The notes under the pieces: generated by a model | The model's input: only the letters and a program-made list of their open reading frames with translations | What the model was told of the DNA's origin: nothing | Databases searched by the model: none | Translations under genes and position numbers: made by a program | Source: DATFES01 sp035457725 | Lineage (GTDB): Bacteria; Pseudomonadota; Alphaproteobacteria; CACIAM-22H2 | Length of the DNA: 23,966 nt | Reading direction: 5' to 3' | NCBI GenBank assembly: GCA_035457725.1 | Contig: DATIBC010000118.1 | Coordinates: 1 to 23,966, forward strand | Shown here: piece after piece, positions 15,690 to 23,193 of the stretch | Layout: each line of letters starts with the position of its first letter | Position numbering within the stretch: the first letter of the stretch is position 1

Positions 15690-15717
15690 GGAGGCGGCGA
15701 TACGCGCCGCCGCCTCC
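15690..15717 (-). repeat. GC-rich stem-loop between ABC receptor and permease genes
   Basis: GGAGGCGGCG (15690-15699) is perfectly complementary to CGCCGCCTCC (15708-15717), giving a 10 bp stem with an 8 nt loop. It lies 22 bp after the receptor stop (reading minus) and 28 bp before the permease start. No U-tract follows, so partial attenuation or protection of the receptor mRNA is likelier than full termination. It mirrors the arrangement at 1509-1547. Confidence 0.6.
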
Positions 15718-15739
15718 CACGCCCCTCTCTAGACCTGCT

Positions 15740-16729
15740 TCAGCTTCCGAGTTTCTTTTGCGCCTTGTCGAGCGGGCGGAGATCCCAGAAGTCCTCGACC
15801 TTGAGGCTCGCGGCCGGGCCTTGCATCTGCCCTGCCTCGACGTAGAACTCGAAATCCGATTTGACCGCGTCGGCGCCGCCGCCCTTGGCATTGAACAGCC
15901 CCGCCTCGACGCCTTGCGTGTAGAACTTGGTCACGCCGTCGAGCACTTCCTTTGGCTGGTCCTTGAGCAGGCCGCGCTTGGCGCGCTCCTGTTCGATGAT
16001 GCCTGGGTTTTTGGCCATCTCGGCCCACAGCTTGGCGAATTCCTCGACCAGGATGTCGACCTTCTGCGGATTCTTCTCCATCCAGTCGACGCGCGCGAAG
16101 AGAATTTCGTCGCTCGCCGGATTGGTGGCGCCGGGTAGAACGTGGAAGCGGTCGCCGGCGCGCTCCATAAGTTTGTTCTTGTTGGCGAGATCGATGATCG
16201 TCGCCTTGATCTGGCCATTGATCATGGCGATGATGCGATTCTCCGAGCCGGCGATGTAGTTGCGCTGCCCGAAAGTAATGCCTTCGCGCTTGGCGAGGAT
16301 GTTGCCGATCGCCTCGGTGCCGCTGCCGCGGGCGTGGAAGGTGAACGGCTGGCCGTCGAGGTCCTTCCACGTCTTGATCGATTTGTCGGCCACCGGGAAG
16401 AATATCAGCCGGGTGAGCTGGAACAGACCGCGGATCGGCGCCTTGGTCTTCTGCATCACCGAGTACGGCGTCGCCGCGCCGACATCGGCTTGGCCGTTGA
16501 TCACCGCTTGAATCGCCAAGTCTTCCTTGGCGAACGAGGTGAGCTTGTAGTCGAAGCCGCGCTCCTTGGCGCGCTCGAGCGCGATGACGATCGAGACTGT
16601 TTCCACCGAAATCGTGTCGCCGAGCGACACTTGCACCGGCTGCGCCGTCGCCGGCGCGGCGACAATCGTCGCTGCGGCGGCGAGCACCGCGGCCGTCGTC
16701 AACGCGCGCGTTCTGCGGATCGCCTGCAT
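15740..16729 (-). CDS. ABC transporter substrate-binding protein (NMT1/SsuA-like)
   Basis: This encodes a 329-residue periplasmic receptor. Residues 1-33 are a signal peptide (ALTTAAVLAAAATIVAAPATAQ, cleavage after ATA). The mature part has the two-lobed periplasmic-binding type II pattern: ALERAKERGFDYKLTSFAKED, VINGQADVGAATPYSVMQK, WKDLDGQPFTFHARGSGTEA and ANKNKLMERAGDRFHVLPGA. FAKEDLAIQAVINGQADVG is typical of the NMT1/THI5/taurine/nitrate group. The ligand cannot be read. ATG 16729 is preceded by a strong GGAGAGGAGAC. It is first in the operon, under the AT-rich upstream region at 16840-16960. Confidence 0.9.
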   Translation of the reverse strand: MQAIRRTRALTTAAVLAAAATIVAAPATAQPVQVSLGDTISVETVSIVIALERAKERGFDYKLTSFAKEDLAIQAVINGQADVGAATPYSVMQKTKAPIRGLFQLTRLIFFPVADKSIKTWKDLDGQPFTFHARGSGTEAIGNILAKREGITFGQRNYIAGSENRIIAMINGQIKATIIDLANKNKLMERAGDRFHVLPGATNPASDEILFARVDWMEKNPQKVDILVEEFAKLWAEMAKNPGIIEQERAKRGLLKDQPKEVLDGVTKFYTQGVEAGLFNAKGGGADAVKSDFEFYVEAGQMQGPAASLKVEDFWDLRPLDKAQKKLGS

Positions 16730-16841
16730 GTTCGTCTCCTCTCCTGCAATCGGTTGTTGGCGCCCCGATGGGTCGAGGCATTGGCCCCGGCAGTCCGGGC
16801 GCACGCAACGGCGCCGGCTTCGCCAGTCGGACGGTTTCAAG

Positions 16842-16954
16842 GATATAAGAGGCAGAGCGCCCGCGATATAGACGGGGTTACGATTCTCTTGGACAATCTT
16901 AGCTCCACACTATCTTATTATAACGAATTGATTTATATAAGAAATATAGAGGGC
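16842..16954 (-). promoter_or_regulatory. AT-rich regulatory region of the ABC operon with direct repeats
   Basis: The 245 bp between the AraC stop and the ABC receptor start contain an AT-rich island (16881-16950) unlike anything else here. Three similar 12-mers lie on the + strand: GATATAAGAGGC (16842-16853), GATATAGACGGG (16865-16876) and AATATAGAGGGC (16943-16954). The first two are 23 bp apart, about two helical turns, as is common for AraC-family dimer sites. On the minus strand a TATAAT at 16922-16917 is a possible -10 box, but no good -35 is visible. An activator-dependent promoter would fit (inference). Confidence 0.4.
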
Positions 16955-16974
16955 CGGGGAGTGCGTGCGAGGAA

Positions 16975-17880
16975 CTAAGGCCGGGCGCGTACGGTGTCAC
17001 GGAAATGCCGCGGGCTCTGGCCGCACCACTGGCGGAAACGGCGCGAGAAATAGGCTTCGTCCTTGAACCCGGTGGCGAAAGCAATTTCGCCAATGCGCAG
17101 CGTGGTGTTGGCCAGCAATTCGCGCGCACGCTCCATGCGCCGCTCCGTCACCAGCTCGGTGAAGGTCTTGCCGGTCTCCTTCTTCAGCAGATGGGCAAGA
17201 TAGTTGGGCGACAGCGAGGCGGCCGCGGCGGCGTCGAGCAGCGCGATCTCGGCCGTCAGGTTCTCGCGCACGTAGCGGATGACCCGTTGCAACGCCTCGC
17301 TGCGGCTGGTGCGGTTCGCCTGCAGACTGGCAAGCCGCAGCAGCTCGGTCTCATATCGCCGGCACACCAATCCCAGCAGTTGCAGGAGGTATCCGCGCAA
17401 CAGATTGAGCGAACCGAACTTGCGCGCCCGGTGCTCGGCCATCATGCGCCCGATCAGCGCCTCGATGGCCGCGAATTCGGTTTCGGCGAAGACGAAATCG
17501 ACGTGCTCTTGGAATATGAACGGCGCAAGCTCCGGCGCCACGCTCAATGGCACGTCCTCGAGATCGAGCGGATCGACCGCCAAATCGGGGCGCAGAAAGC
17601 TTTGCGTGAAATTGATGACCACGTGCCGCGACCGTTCGGGATGCGGCACGAAATGCACGCGGTAGGGCAGCACGAAACTCAGGTAGCCGCGCTCGAAGGG
17701 CCGCACCGTGCCGCCGATGTGCTGCTCGGTCGTGCCGGCGAGGTGGACCTGGATCTGGAAGTATTCATGGCGGTGGGGCTGGGCGATCGAGGGGCGCCCG
17801 GTCTCGTCGCGGATGAAGAAATCAAGCGTATCGGAACGCTCGTTCATCCCGTAGGTGCGAACCTCGCCGTTCACCCGCAT
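16975..17880 (-). CDS. AraC-family transcriptional regulator
   Basis: This encodes a 301-residue cytoplasmic regulator. Residues ~35-100 form a cupin-like sensor domain (PHRHEYFQIQVHLAGTTEQH, then YLSFVLPYRVHFVPHP). The last ~100 residues carry two helix-turn-helix motifs: ALLDAAAAASLSPNYLAHLLKKE with KTFTELVTERRMERARELL, then IGEIAFATGFKDEAYFSRRF with the AraC signature end CGQSPRHFR. ATG 17880 was chosen because GTGGAG lies just upstream; a GTG at 17892 would add four residues. Its stop lies 245 bp upstream of the ABC receptor gene in the same orientation, so it probably activates that operon in response to the substrate. It is divergent from the cyclase gene at 18038. Confidence 0.92.
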   Translation of the reverse strand: MRVNGEVRTYGMNERSDTLDFFIRDETGRPSIAQPHRHEYFQIQVHLAGTTEQHIGGTVRPFERGYLSFVLPYRVHFVPHPERSRHVVINFTQSFLRPDLAVDPLDLEDVPLSVAPELAPFIFQEHVDFVFAETEFAAIEALIGRMMAEHRARKFGSLNLLRGYLLQLLGLVCRRYETELLRLASLQANRTSRSEALQRVIRYVRENLTAEIALLDAAAAASLSPNYLAHLLKKETGKTFTELVTERRMERARELLANTTLRIGEIAFATGFKDEAYFSRRFRQWCGQSPRHFRDTVRARP

Positions 17881-17970
17881 CGAACGCTCCACGTTGCCTT
17901 GTTCGCCCGGCCGCGCCTACGAACCATCTGCCGAAAGCGGGCGGCAAATCGACCGGCGGCGGCGCCGGCC

Positions 17971-17987
17971 TCGCGGCAAGGCCGCGA
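17971..17987. repeat. Short perfect hairpin in the araC-cyclase divergent region
   Basis: TCGCGGC (17971-17977) and GCCGCGA (17981-17987) pair perfectly around a 3 nt loop, 50 bp before the cyclase start. It could be an operator or a 5' UTR hairpin. No convincing -35/-10 pair was found in the 157 bp divergent region. Confidence 0.35.
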
Positions 17988-18037
17988 TGTCGATATGCTA
18001 ACAGATTCCACACGGTGAGAATTCGGCAAACCAGTCG

Positions 18038-19252
18038 ATGAATATCGATAACCCGGCGCTCCGTATCTCGCGCAAGATCGCCGACGCGGCGCTCGCCGGC
18101 GCGCGCGAGGACAAGCTGCTCGAAACATTCTGCACCCTGCTGGTCTTGGACGGCGTTCCATTGGCGCGCGCGGTATTAGGCGCCGATACGCTGCACCCGG
18201 TCCTGGAGGGGCGGGTTTTCGAGTGGAACGCCTCGGCGCCGAACGTTCGCCAGGCTGAATACGGCCGCTCGGCCGACGCCGAAGAGAATGAGCGTTGGAC
18301 ACGTAGCCCGTTTTACGCCCTGGCCGAGACGAACAGCGGCCTGCTACGCCGTCGCCTCGCAGGTCCCGACGCGCGCCTCGATTTTCCGGTGCTCGAGGAA
18401 GTCGCTGCGCGGGGCATGACCGATTACGTCGCGATGCTGACGCGCTTTGGCGAGAGCGCCGCGATCGGCGGGCTCGATTCGATCTACTCGTCCTGGGCGA
18501 CCGACCGGGCCGAGGGTTTCGACGACACCCATGTCGCCATGCTCGAGTTGCTGATGCCCATATTGGCTTCGGCGGTGAAGGGGGCCTCGCTGCGGCGGAT
18601 CGCCGAGACCATCGCCGAGACTTATCTCGGCTTCGACGCCGGGCGGCGCGTGCTTCGCGGCACGATCGGCCGCGGCACCGCCGAGCGGATCGAGGCGGCG
18701 TTATGGTTCAGCGATCTTCGAGGCTTCACGCGCCTCGTCGACGCCGAGGCGCCCGATCGCGTGATCCCGCTGCTCAACGACTACGCCGACGCGGTGGTGA
18801 CGGCGATTCACGAGAGCGGCGGGCAGGTATTGAAGTTCATGGGCGACGGTGTGCTGGCGATCTTCGTCGGCGCCGACGTCGCCGAGGGCTGCGAGCGGGC
18901 GCTCGGCGCGGCGCGCGTCGCGCTGGCGCGCAGCCGCGAGGTGAGCGCCCGGCGCGCCGCGCAGGGGCTGGCGACGACCGAGGCGTATCTCGGCCTCCAT
19001 GTCGGCGCGGTTTACTACGGCAATATCGGCAGCGCCGACCGTCTCGACTTCACGGTCATCGGACCGGCGGTGAACGAAGTTTCCCGCATTGCCGGAATGT
19101 GCAAGTCGCTCGAGCGGCCAGTGGTCGCTTCGCAAGCCTTCGCCGGGAGCTTCGGCGTGCCGGCGCGGGCGTTGGTATCGCTGGGCCGCTACGCCTTGCG
19201 CGGGATTGAACGTCCGCAAGAGCTGTTCACTCTCGATCCCGATGCGCCATAA
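18038..19252 (+). CDS. Class III adenylate/guanylate cyclase with N-terminal sensor-like region
   Basis: This 404-residue protein has no signal peptide or clear membrane helix. Residues 1-~185 form an uncharacterised, possibly GAF-like regulatory region, followed by a linker (SLRRIAETIAETYLGFDAGR). Residues ~218-400 form a class III nucleotidyl cyclase domain. Essential residues are all present: metal-binding D226 (WFSDLRGFT) and D270 (KFMGDGVLAIF), purine-selecting K266 and D338 (DFTVIG), and transition-state N346 and R350 (NEVSR). The Lys/Asp pair is the adenylate-cyclase type, so cAMP is the predicted product. The upstream ribosome site is weak. The gene is divergent from the AraC gene and convergent with the enolase-superfamily gene at 19279, so it appears to be a single-gene unit. 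The signal it senses is unknown. Confidence 0.9.
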   Translation: MNIDNPALRISRKIADAALAGAREDKLLETFCTLLVLDGVPLARAVLGADTLHPVLEGRVFEWNASAPNVRQAEYGRSADAEENERWTRSPFYALAETNSGLLRRRLAGPDARLDFPVLEEVAARGMTDYVAMLTRFGESAAIGGLDSIYSSWATDRAEGFDDTHVAMLELLMPILASAVKGASLRRIAETIAETYLGFDAGRRVLRGTIGRGTAERIEAALWFSDLRGFTRLVDAEAPDRVIPLLNDYADAVVTAIHESGGQVLKFMGDGVLAIFVGADVAEGCERALGAARVALARSREVSARRAAQGLATTEAYLGLHVGAVYYGNIGSADRLDFTVIGPAVNEVSRIAGMCKSLERPVVASQAFAGSFGVPARALVSLGRYALRGIERPQELFTLDPDAP

Positions 19253-19270
19253 GCGGGCAGGTACGCCCGC
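19253..19270. terminator. Short stem between convergent genes
   Basis: GCGGGC (19253-19258) and GCCCGC (19265-19270) pair around 6 nt, directly after the cyclase stop and 8 bp from the stop of the convergent gene. The stem is short and has no T-run on either strand, so a bidirectional terminator is only a possibility. Confidence 0.35.
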
Positions 19271-19278
19271 GCGAGGCG

Positions 19279-20391
19279 TCAAGCGACGCGATAGCGGGCG
19301 ACGATCTCGGGGTTCAACCGGACCCCGAGGCCATTTCCCTGCGGAAGCTCGACATATCCATCGCGCATCGGCGGAATACCGTCGATCAACTCGTTGCGGA
19401 GCGGCGAAGGAGTGAACGGATATTCGACGAACGGAGCCTCGGGCGCGGCGATCATCCAATGGATCGAGGCGGCGAGATTGACGCCCGAACCGAAGCAATG
19501 CGGCACGCACCACCGTCCGCGCTCGGCGGCACGTTCGGATAGCCGTCGGCAGACGGTAAGTCCGCCGGCGCGTCCGACATCGGGCTGGATCACCTGGACA
19601 CCGCGATCCATCAGGTCGTCGAAATGCGCGAAATTTTCCTCGGTTTCACCGGCGGCGATCGATCCACGCGTCGCCGCGGCTAGGCGGCGATAGCCCGCGA
19701 GGTCGTCTTCGTGGAGCGGCTCCTCCAGCCACGACACGCCAAACTCGTCGAATAATGGTTGGGCACGGCGCAGCGCCTCATCGGCCGTCCACACCCGGCC
19801 GGCATCGACCATCAGGTCGACCTTATCGCCGATCGCGTCGCGAACCGCGCGCAGCACGGCGTGATCGAAGACCGCGTCGCGTCCGAAACGTCCCCACCCG
19901 AACTTGATGGCGGTGAAGCCGCGCCCGGTCAGCCGCTCGGCGATGGCCGCCGCATCGCGAGGCGTGTCGGGGAAGAGCACGCTCGCATAGGCGCGAACGC
20001 GCTCGCGCCGCGGTCCCCAGAGCGCAAAGCATGGCTTGTTCTGCGCCTGGCCGACGATGTCCCACAATGCGGTGTCGATAGCCGCCATTGCGTGCACCAC
20101 GGCACCGCGCCGCCCGTACCAGCGCGTCGCCTCCGCCATGTCGCGCCAGCGCGTCGCCGGATCGAGCGGATCGAGCCCGATCAACGCCGGGCCGAGGCCA
20201 TGGCGAAACGGCGCCGAGCGCGGCGCCTCGATGATGGCCCGAGCCACGGTCGAGCATGACACCGCCTCGCCATGGCCGACCAAGCCATCGTCGGTGACGA
20301 CCCGGGCGATCAGCACTTCTTGCGTGCCGTCGGCCTTCTGCTCGACGCGCGGCAGGCGTAGATGGAGCGCCTCGATCGACTGGATCTTCAT
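19279..20391 (-). CDS. Enolase-superfamily enzyme, mandelate racemase (MR) subgroup
   Basis: This 370-residue protein starts at ATG 20391 (MKIQSIEALHLRLP, the usual superfamily opening); ATG 20430 would add 13 unrelated residues. It has a capping domain and a TIM barrel. The metal ligands are D196 (LMVDAGRVW), E223 (WLEEPLHED) and E249 (AAGETEEN). The His-Asp dyad that defines the MR subgroup is D271 (IQPDVGRAGG) and H298 (VPHCFGSG). The opposite face has K163, but the second position of the KxK motif is glycine (IKFGWGRFG), so one-base chemistry such as sugar-acid dehydration or one-sided proton abstraction is likelier than true racemisation. The substrate is unknown. No transporter is adjacent, and it is divergent from the small gene at 20495. 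Confidence 0.9.
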   Translation of the reverse strand: MKIQSIEALHLRLPRVEQKADGTQEVLIARVVTDDGLVGHGEAVSCSTVARAIIEAPRSAPFRHGLGPALIGLDPLDPATRWRDMAEATRWYGRRGAVVHAMAAIDTALWDIVGQAQNKPCFALWGPRRERVRAYASVLFPDTPRDAAAIAERLTGRGFTAIKFGWGRFGRDAVFDHAVLRAVRDAIGDKVDLMVDAGRVWTADEALRRAQPLFDEFGVSWLEEPLHEDDLAGYRRLAAATRGSIAAGETEENFAHFDDLMDRGVQVIQPDVGRAGGLTVCRRLSERAAERGRWCVPHCFGSGVNLAASIHWMIAAPEAPFVEYPFTPSPLRNELIDGIPPMRDGYVELPQGNGLGVRLNPEIVARYRVA

Positions 20392-20494
20392 CGGGTCCGT
20401 GGGTTCGCGCGTGGCTGGATGATTGGACATCGCCCCTTGCGCCGGCCGGCCGGCTGCGGGACACTGCCTATACACAACCGGGAGCGGGGGCGCC

Positions 20495-20770
20495 ATGGGC
20501 GACGGTTTGTTCTGGGGGATGGTCTCGCTGATGGTCATCGTGCCGGGATACTACGCGCACGAGGTGCCGAAGAACGTCGCACCGACTTGGACGCGCGATA
20601 CCCAGCAAGTCGTCCAGCCCTACAAGGAAGGCGGGCGCCAGATCGCCAATTCGGTGCTCGACTACCGACTCGCCGACGAGAAATGCCCGAGCGGCTGGGG
20701 CGTGAGGAACCAGGAAACGCAGGTTGACGGGACTAGCGAGAACTTGGTGTTCACGCTGCGCTGCCGTTGA
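20495..20770 (+). CDS. Small exported or membrane-anchored protein of unknown function
   Basis: The product has 91 residues and is not recognised. Residues 4-20 (GLFWGMVSLMVIVPGYYA) form one hydrophobic helix, either an uncleaved anchor or a signal peptide. The remaining ~70 residues are polar, with two cysteines (KCPSGWG near residue 64 and LRCR at the end) that could form a disulfide outside the cytoplasm. ATG 20495 has GGGAGCGGGGG upstream. It is divergent from the MR-type gene and convergent with the deaminase gene, 15 bp from the latter's stop. Coding status rests on the ribosome site, the plausible composition and the tight fit between neighbours. Confidence 0.6.
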   Translation: MGDGLFWGMVSLMVIVPGYYAHEVPKNVAPTWTRDTQQVVQPYKEGGRQIANSVLDYRLADEKCPSGWGVRNQETQVDGTSENLVFTLRCR

Positions 20771-20785
20771 TCCCGGCGATCCGCG

Positions 20786-21268
20786 TCAACAACCCGGATA
20801 TCGCGGCGCTCCGCCGTCGCTGATCTCGCGTCCGAAATAATAGCGTTCGATTCCGGCCCACCGCGCGGCCGCCTGGCACATCGGGCATGGTTGCGACGAT
20901 GCGTAGATCACGCAACCAGCGAGGCTACGGCGTCCGAGGCGACGCGCCGCGTCACGGATCGCCTCGATCTCGGCGTGCGCCGTCGGGTCGCTCGCCGTGA
21001 CGGTTCGGCTCGGCGCCTCGCCGACAATACGCCCCGCGAGCACAACGACCGCACCATACGGCTGATCGCCCGCCGCTTCGGCGGCGGTGCGGAGCGCAAA
21101 GGCGCGCGCCATGAAGGATTCGGGGCCGGGGCGGGGCGGCTGGCCGATCGGCTCGCTCGACGCCGCTCGCGCGCGTCCTTCACCGCCGCCGGCGAGGAGC
21201 GCCAGCGCCCACGCCACGCCGCCCCGCAGCCAGGATCGGCGCGCGGCCCGATGTATCGACCCCTTCAT
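20786..21268 (-). CDS. Nucleoside/tRNA-type deaminase with apparent Tat signal peptide
   Basis: The product has 160 residues. Residues ~50-160 form a cytidine/deoxycytidylate deaminase-like zinc domain with HAE (H98, catalytic E100) and PCxxC (P127, C128, C131). This layout is shared by guanine deaminase, TadA and nucleoside deaminases. Residues 1-36 look like a twin-arginine signal peptide: R10-R11 in ARRSWLRG, then the hydrophobic run VAWALALLAGGG, then a probable cleavage after ARA. Deaminases of this type are normally cytoplasmic, so an exported one is unusual. The C-terminus is short, ending YPGC. If ATG 21268 is wrong and translation starts at ATG about residue 53 (MARAFALR), the protein would be cytoplasmic. 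That site would cut into the usual N-terminal helix, so I favour the long form. Confidence 0.8.
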   Translation of the reverse strand: MKGSIHRAARRSWLRGGVAWALALLAGGGEGRARAASSEPIGQPPRPGPESFMARAFALRTAAEAAGDQPYGAVVVLAGRIVGEAPSRTVTASDPTAHAEIEAIRDAARRLGRRSLAGCVIYASSQPCPMCQAAARWAGIERYYFGREISDGGAPRYPGC

Positions 21269-21281
21269 CGTCGCTCGAGTA

Positions 21282-21299
21282 TGCACGAGTCTTCGTGCA
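21282..21299 (-). repeat. Perfect stem-loop between AEC and deaminase genes
   Basis: TGCACGA (21282-21288) and TCGTGCA (21293-21299) pair perfectly around a 4 nt loop, between the AEC stop at 21328 and the deaminase start at 21268. No U-tract follows on the minus strand. It could be an operator for the deaminase gene or a weak attenuator. Confidence 0.45.
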
Positions 21300-21327
21300 C
21301 CGCGAAGCCAGAAGCCGAACGGCTCAC

Positions 21328-22278
21328 CTAATGCGGGGCGAACAGCGCCAGCAGCAGCGCGACGACCGGCGCCGAAAGGATGGTCGAGACCAGGATCGAG
21401 GCGCTCACCGGAGCGCCATAGACGCCATAATGCCGGGCAAGGATGAAGACGTTGGCGCCCACCGGCAACGCCGCCGTCACGGTGGCGACTGCGACCGCGG
21501 TCGGATCGAGGGCAAAGACGTGGCGGGCGAGGATCCATACCGCGAGCGGGTGGGCGAGGAGCTTGAAGGCCGCGATGGCGAGGCTTTCGGCCAACGCCTT
21601 CTCGAGTCGATATGCGGCGAGACCGGCGCCCAACGTGACCAGTGCCACGCCGGCGCCGGTGTCGCCGAGGATCTTGGCGAAGCGATCGATCGTGGAATGC
21701 AGGCCGATCCCGGTCATGCCGTAGAGCAGACCGACGACAATGGCGATGATGATCGGGTTGCGGGCGAGCCCGGCGATCGGTTTCCATAATTGGGGGCCCA
21801 AGCGCGCGCCGGCGCCGCTGCGTGCGATCTCGACGACGCTCGATGCGAGCGTGATGAGGATCACCGCATTGAAGGCGATGATCATCGACAGCGGCACAAC
21901 GCCCGCCTCGCCGAAGGCGAGCACGATGAGCGGGATGCCGAGCTGGACCGAGTTGGCGAATACCGCGCCCATGCCGAAAAGCGCGCGCTCTTCGAGCGTG
22001 CGGCGCAGCATCCGGCCGCTGAACGCGAGCGCAGCGGCGAAGACGATCAGGCACCCGCCGAAATACGCGGCGACCACCGCCGGATCAATGCGGATCGGCG
22101 TATGGCCACCGCCGAGCAGGCGAAAAAGCAACGCCGGCAGCGCGACGTAGAATACGAAGCGCGTCAGATATTCGGTGCCGGTATCGCTCCAGATCGGTGA
22201 ACGGCCAAGCGCGTAACCGGCGCCCATCAGGCCGAAAAGCGGCAAGACGACATCGAGCGCGGGGCCGATCGGCGGCAT
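21328..22278 (-). CDS. AEC (auxin efflux carrier) family permease
   Basis: This encodes a 316-residue inner-membrane protein with about ten helices in two inverted halves, the usual length. The first helix is VVLPLFGLMGAGYALGRS, and the family's discontinuous-helix regions are GAVFANSVQLGIPLIVLAFG and TVTAALPVGANVFILARHYG. Bacterial relatives (MdcF, MleP-type) move malonate, malate or other small organic acids. ATG 22278 follows a GGGATCACGTCC stretch. It lies 44 bp after the amidohydrolase gene, so the two may be co-transcribed. Confidence 0.9.
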   Translation of the reverse strand: MPPIGPALDVVLPLFGLMGAGYALGRSPIWSDTGTEYLTRFVFYVALPALLFRLLGGGHTPIRIDPAVVAAYFGGCLIVFAAALAFSGRMLRRTLEERALFGMGAVFANSVQLGIPLIVLAFGEAGVVPLSMIIAFNAVILITLASSVVEIARSGAGARLGPQLWKPIAGLARNPIIIAIVVGLLYGMTGIGLHSTIDRFAKILGDTGAGVALVTLGAGLAAYRLEKALAESLAIAAFKLLAHPLAVWILARHVFALDPTAVAVATVTAALPVGANVFILARHYGVYGAPVSASILVSTILSAPVVALLLALFAPH

Positions 22279-22322
22279 GGACGTGATCCCGCGTCGATAC
22301 GGCGCAGCCGCGTTTGGACGTT

Positions 22323-23174
22323 CTATTCGACGGCGAACCTGGCGTTGCCGGCGCCGAACAGGCGAGCCGCGTTGCGCCAGGCGATGTCGCTCGCGATATC
22401 GGGAGGCAATTGGCCCAGCCAGTTGCGATGTTGCTCGACGAGGTCGAGGTACTCGCCCCAGCGCGGCGTTACGTAGGTGTCTGTGCCGATCATGAAGCGA
22501 TGGCGATGGCGCAGGAACAGGGCGCGCCAAGCGTCGTCGAGTTTGCCGCCGGGCGCGATGCTTTCGGCGCGGAACGAAAGCTCCGTCCAAAGGACGGGCG
22601 AAGCATCGAGCAACGCGCCGACCACCTCCGGCGGCTCGCTCATGCCGGCGTGCGCCCAAAGAATCTTGAGCCGGCGGTCGAGCGCAATCAATGCCCGCAC
22701 CGGAGCTTCGTTGGAGTGAATATGCACGAATATGTCACGCGAGATGGCCAGCTCGACGACCCTGCGCACTTGCGGCGTGTCGACATGCCGCGCATCGAAC
22801 AGGTGGAACTCGCCGATGCCGCGGTATATTCCCGCGCTCAAGCGGCCCTCGAGATAGGCGGCGAGATCCGGGTCCTGGAACCAATTGGACGAACCGACGC
22901 CCCCACGATAAGGCCGCAACATCGGCACGTAGCGATCGGCGTCGCGGCGGTTGAGCGCCAGCGTGCCGTCGTCCGGCGTCGATGAGACGAGCGCGCGCGG
23001 AACACCGGCGCGCTTGAGCAGTGCATCGACCGCATCGGGCGGATATTCGCGCCAGGCCGGCTCGCTGTAATGGACGTGGGTGTCGAAGATCGGCAAGCGG
23101 GGTTGCGCAGATGCGGCGCTCGCGGCGAGAACGGCGAGCGCGACGCCGACTACGGCGAGCGATGAACGATGCAT
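22323..23174 (-). CDS. Exported amidohydrolase (amidohydrolase-2-like metal hydrolase)
   Basis: The product has 283 residues. Residues 1-24 are a Sec signal peptide (SLAVVGVALAVLAASAASAQ, cleavage after ASA), placing it in the periplasm. The TIM-barrel metal centre is visible: H33 and H35 (FDTHVHYSE), H151/H153 (FVHIHSNE), H175 (LWAHAGMSE) and D232 (IGTDTYV). E122 (GIGEFHLF) is at the fourth-strand position. Members of this group hydrolyse lactones, phosphonates or amides or decarboxylate aromatic acids; the substrate is unknown. An AGGGAG lies 11 bp before ATG 23174. Its neighbours are a GcvT/DMGDH-type gene 68 bp upstream and an AEC permease downstream. Confidence 0.88.
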   Translation of the reverse strand: MHRSSLAVVGVALAVLAASAASAQPRLPIFDTHVHYSEPAWREYPPDAVDALLKRAGVPRALVSSTPDDGTLALNRRDADRYVPMLRPYRGGVGSSNWFQDPDLAAYLEGRLSAGIYRGIGEFHLFDARHVDTPQVRRVVELAISRDIFVHIHSNEAPVRALIALDRRLKILWAHAGMSEPPEVVGALLDASPVLWTELSFRAESIAPGGKLDDAWRALFLRHRHRFMIGTDTYVTPRWGEYLDLVEQHRNWLGQLPPDIASDIAWRNAARLFGAGNARFAVE

Positions 23175-23193
23175 GACCGAGCTACTCCCTTCA

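Noticed and set aside
16881..16950. AT-rich island considered as a horizontally acquired fragment or IS scar
   Set aside because: It is only ~70 bp, has no terminal repeats or target duplication, and lies exactly where a promoter is expected.
20437..20456. GCCGGCCGGCCGGC run considered as a structured RNA or terminator
   Set aside because: It is a simple GC tandem in a divergent promoter region. It is self-complementary by composition, with no loop or T-run.
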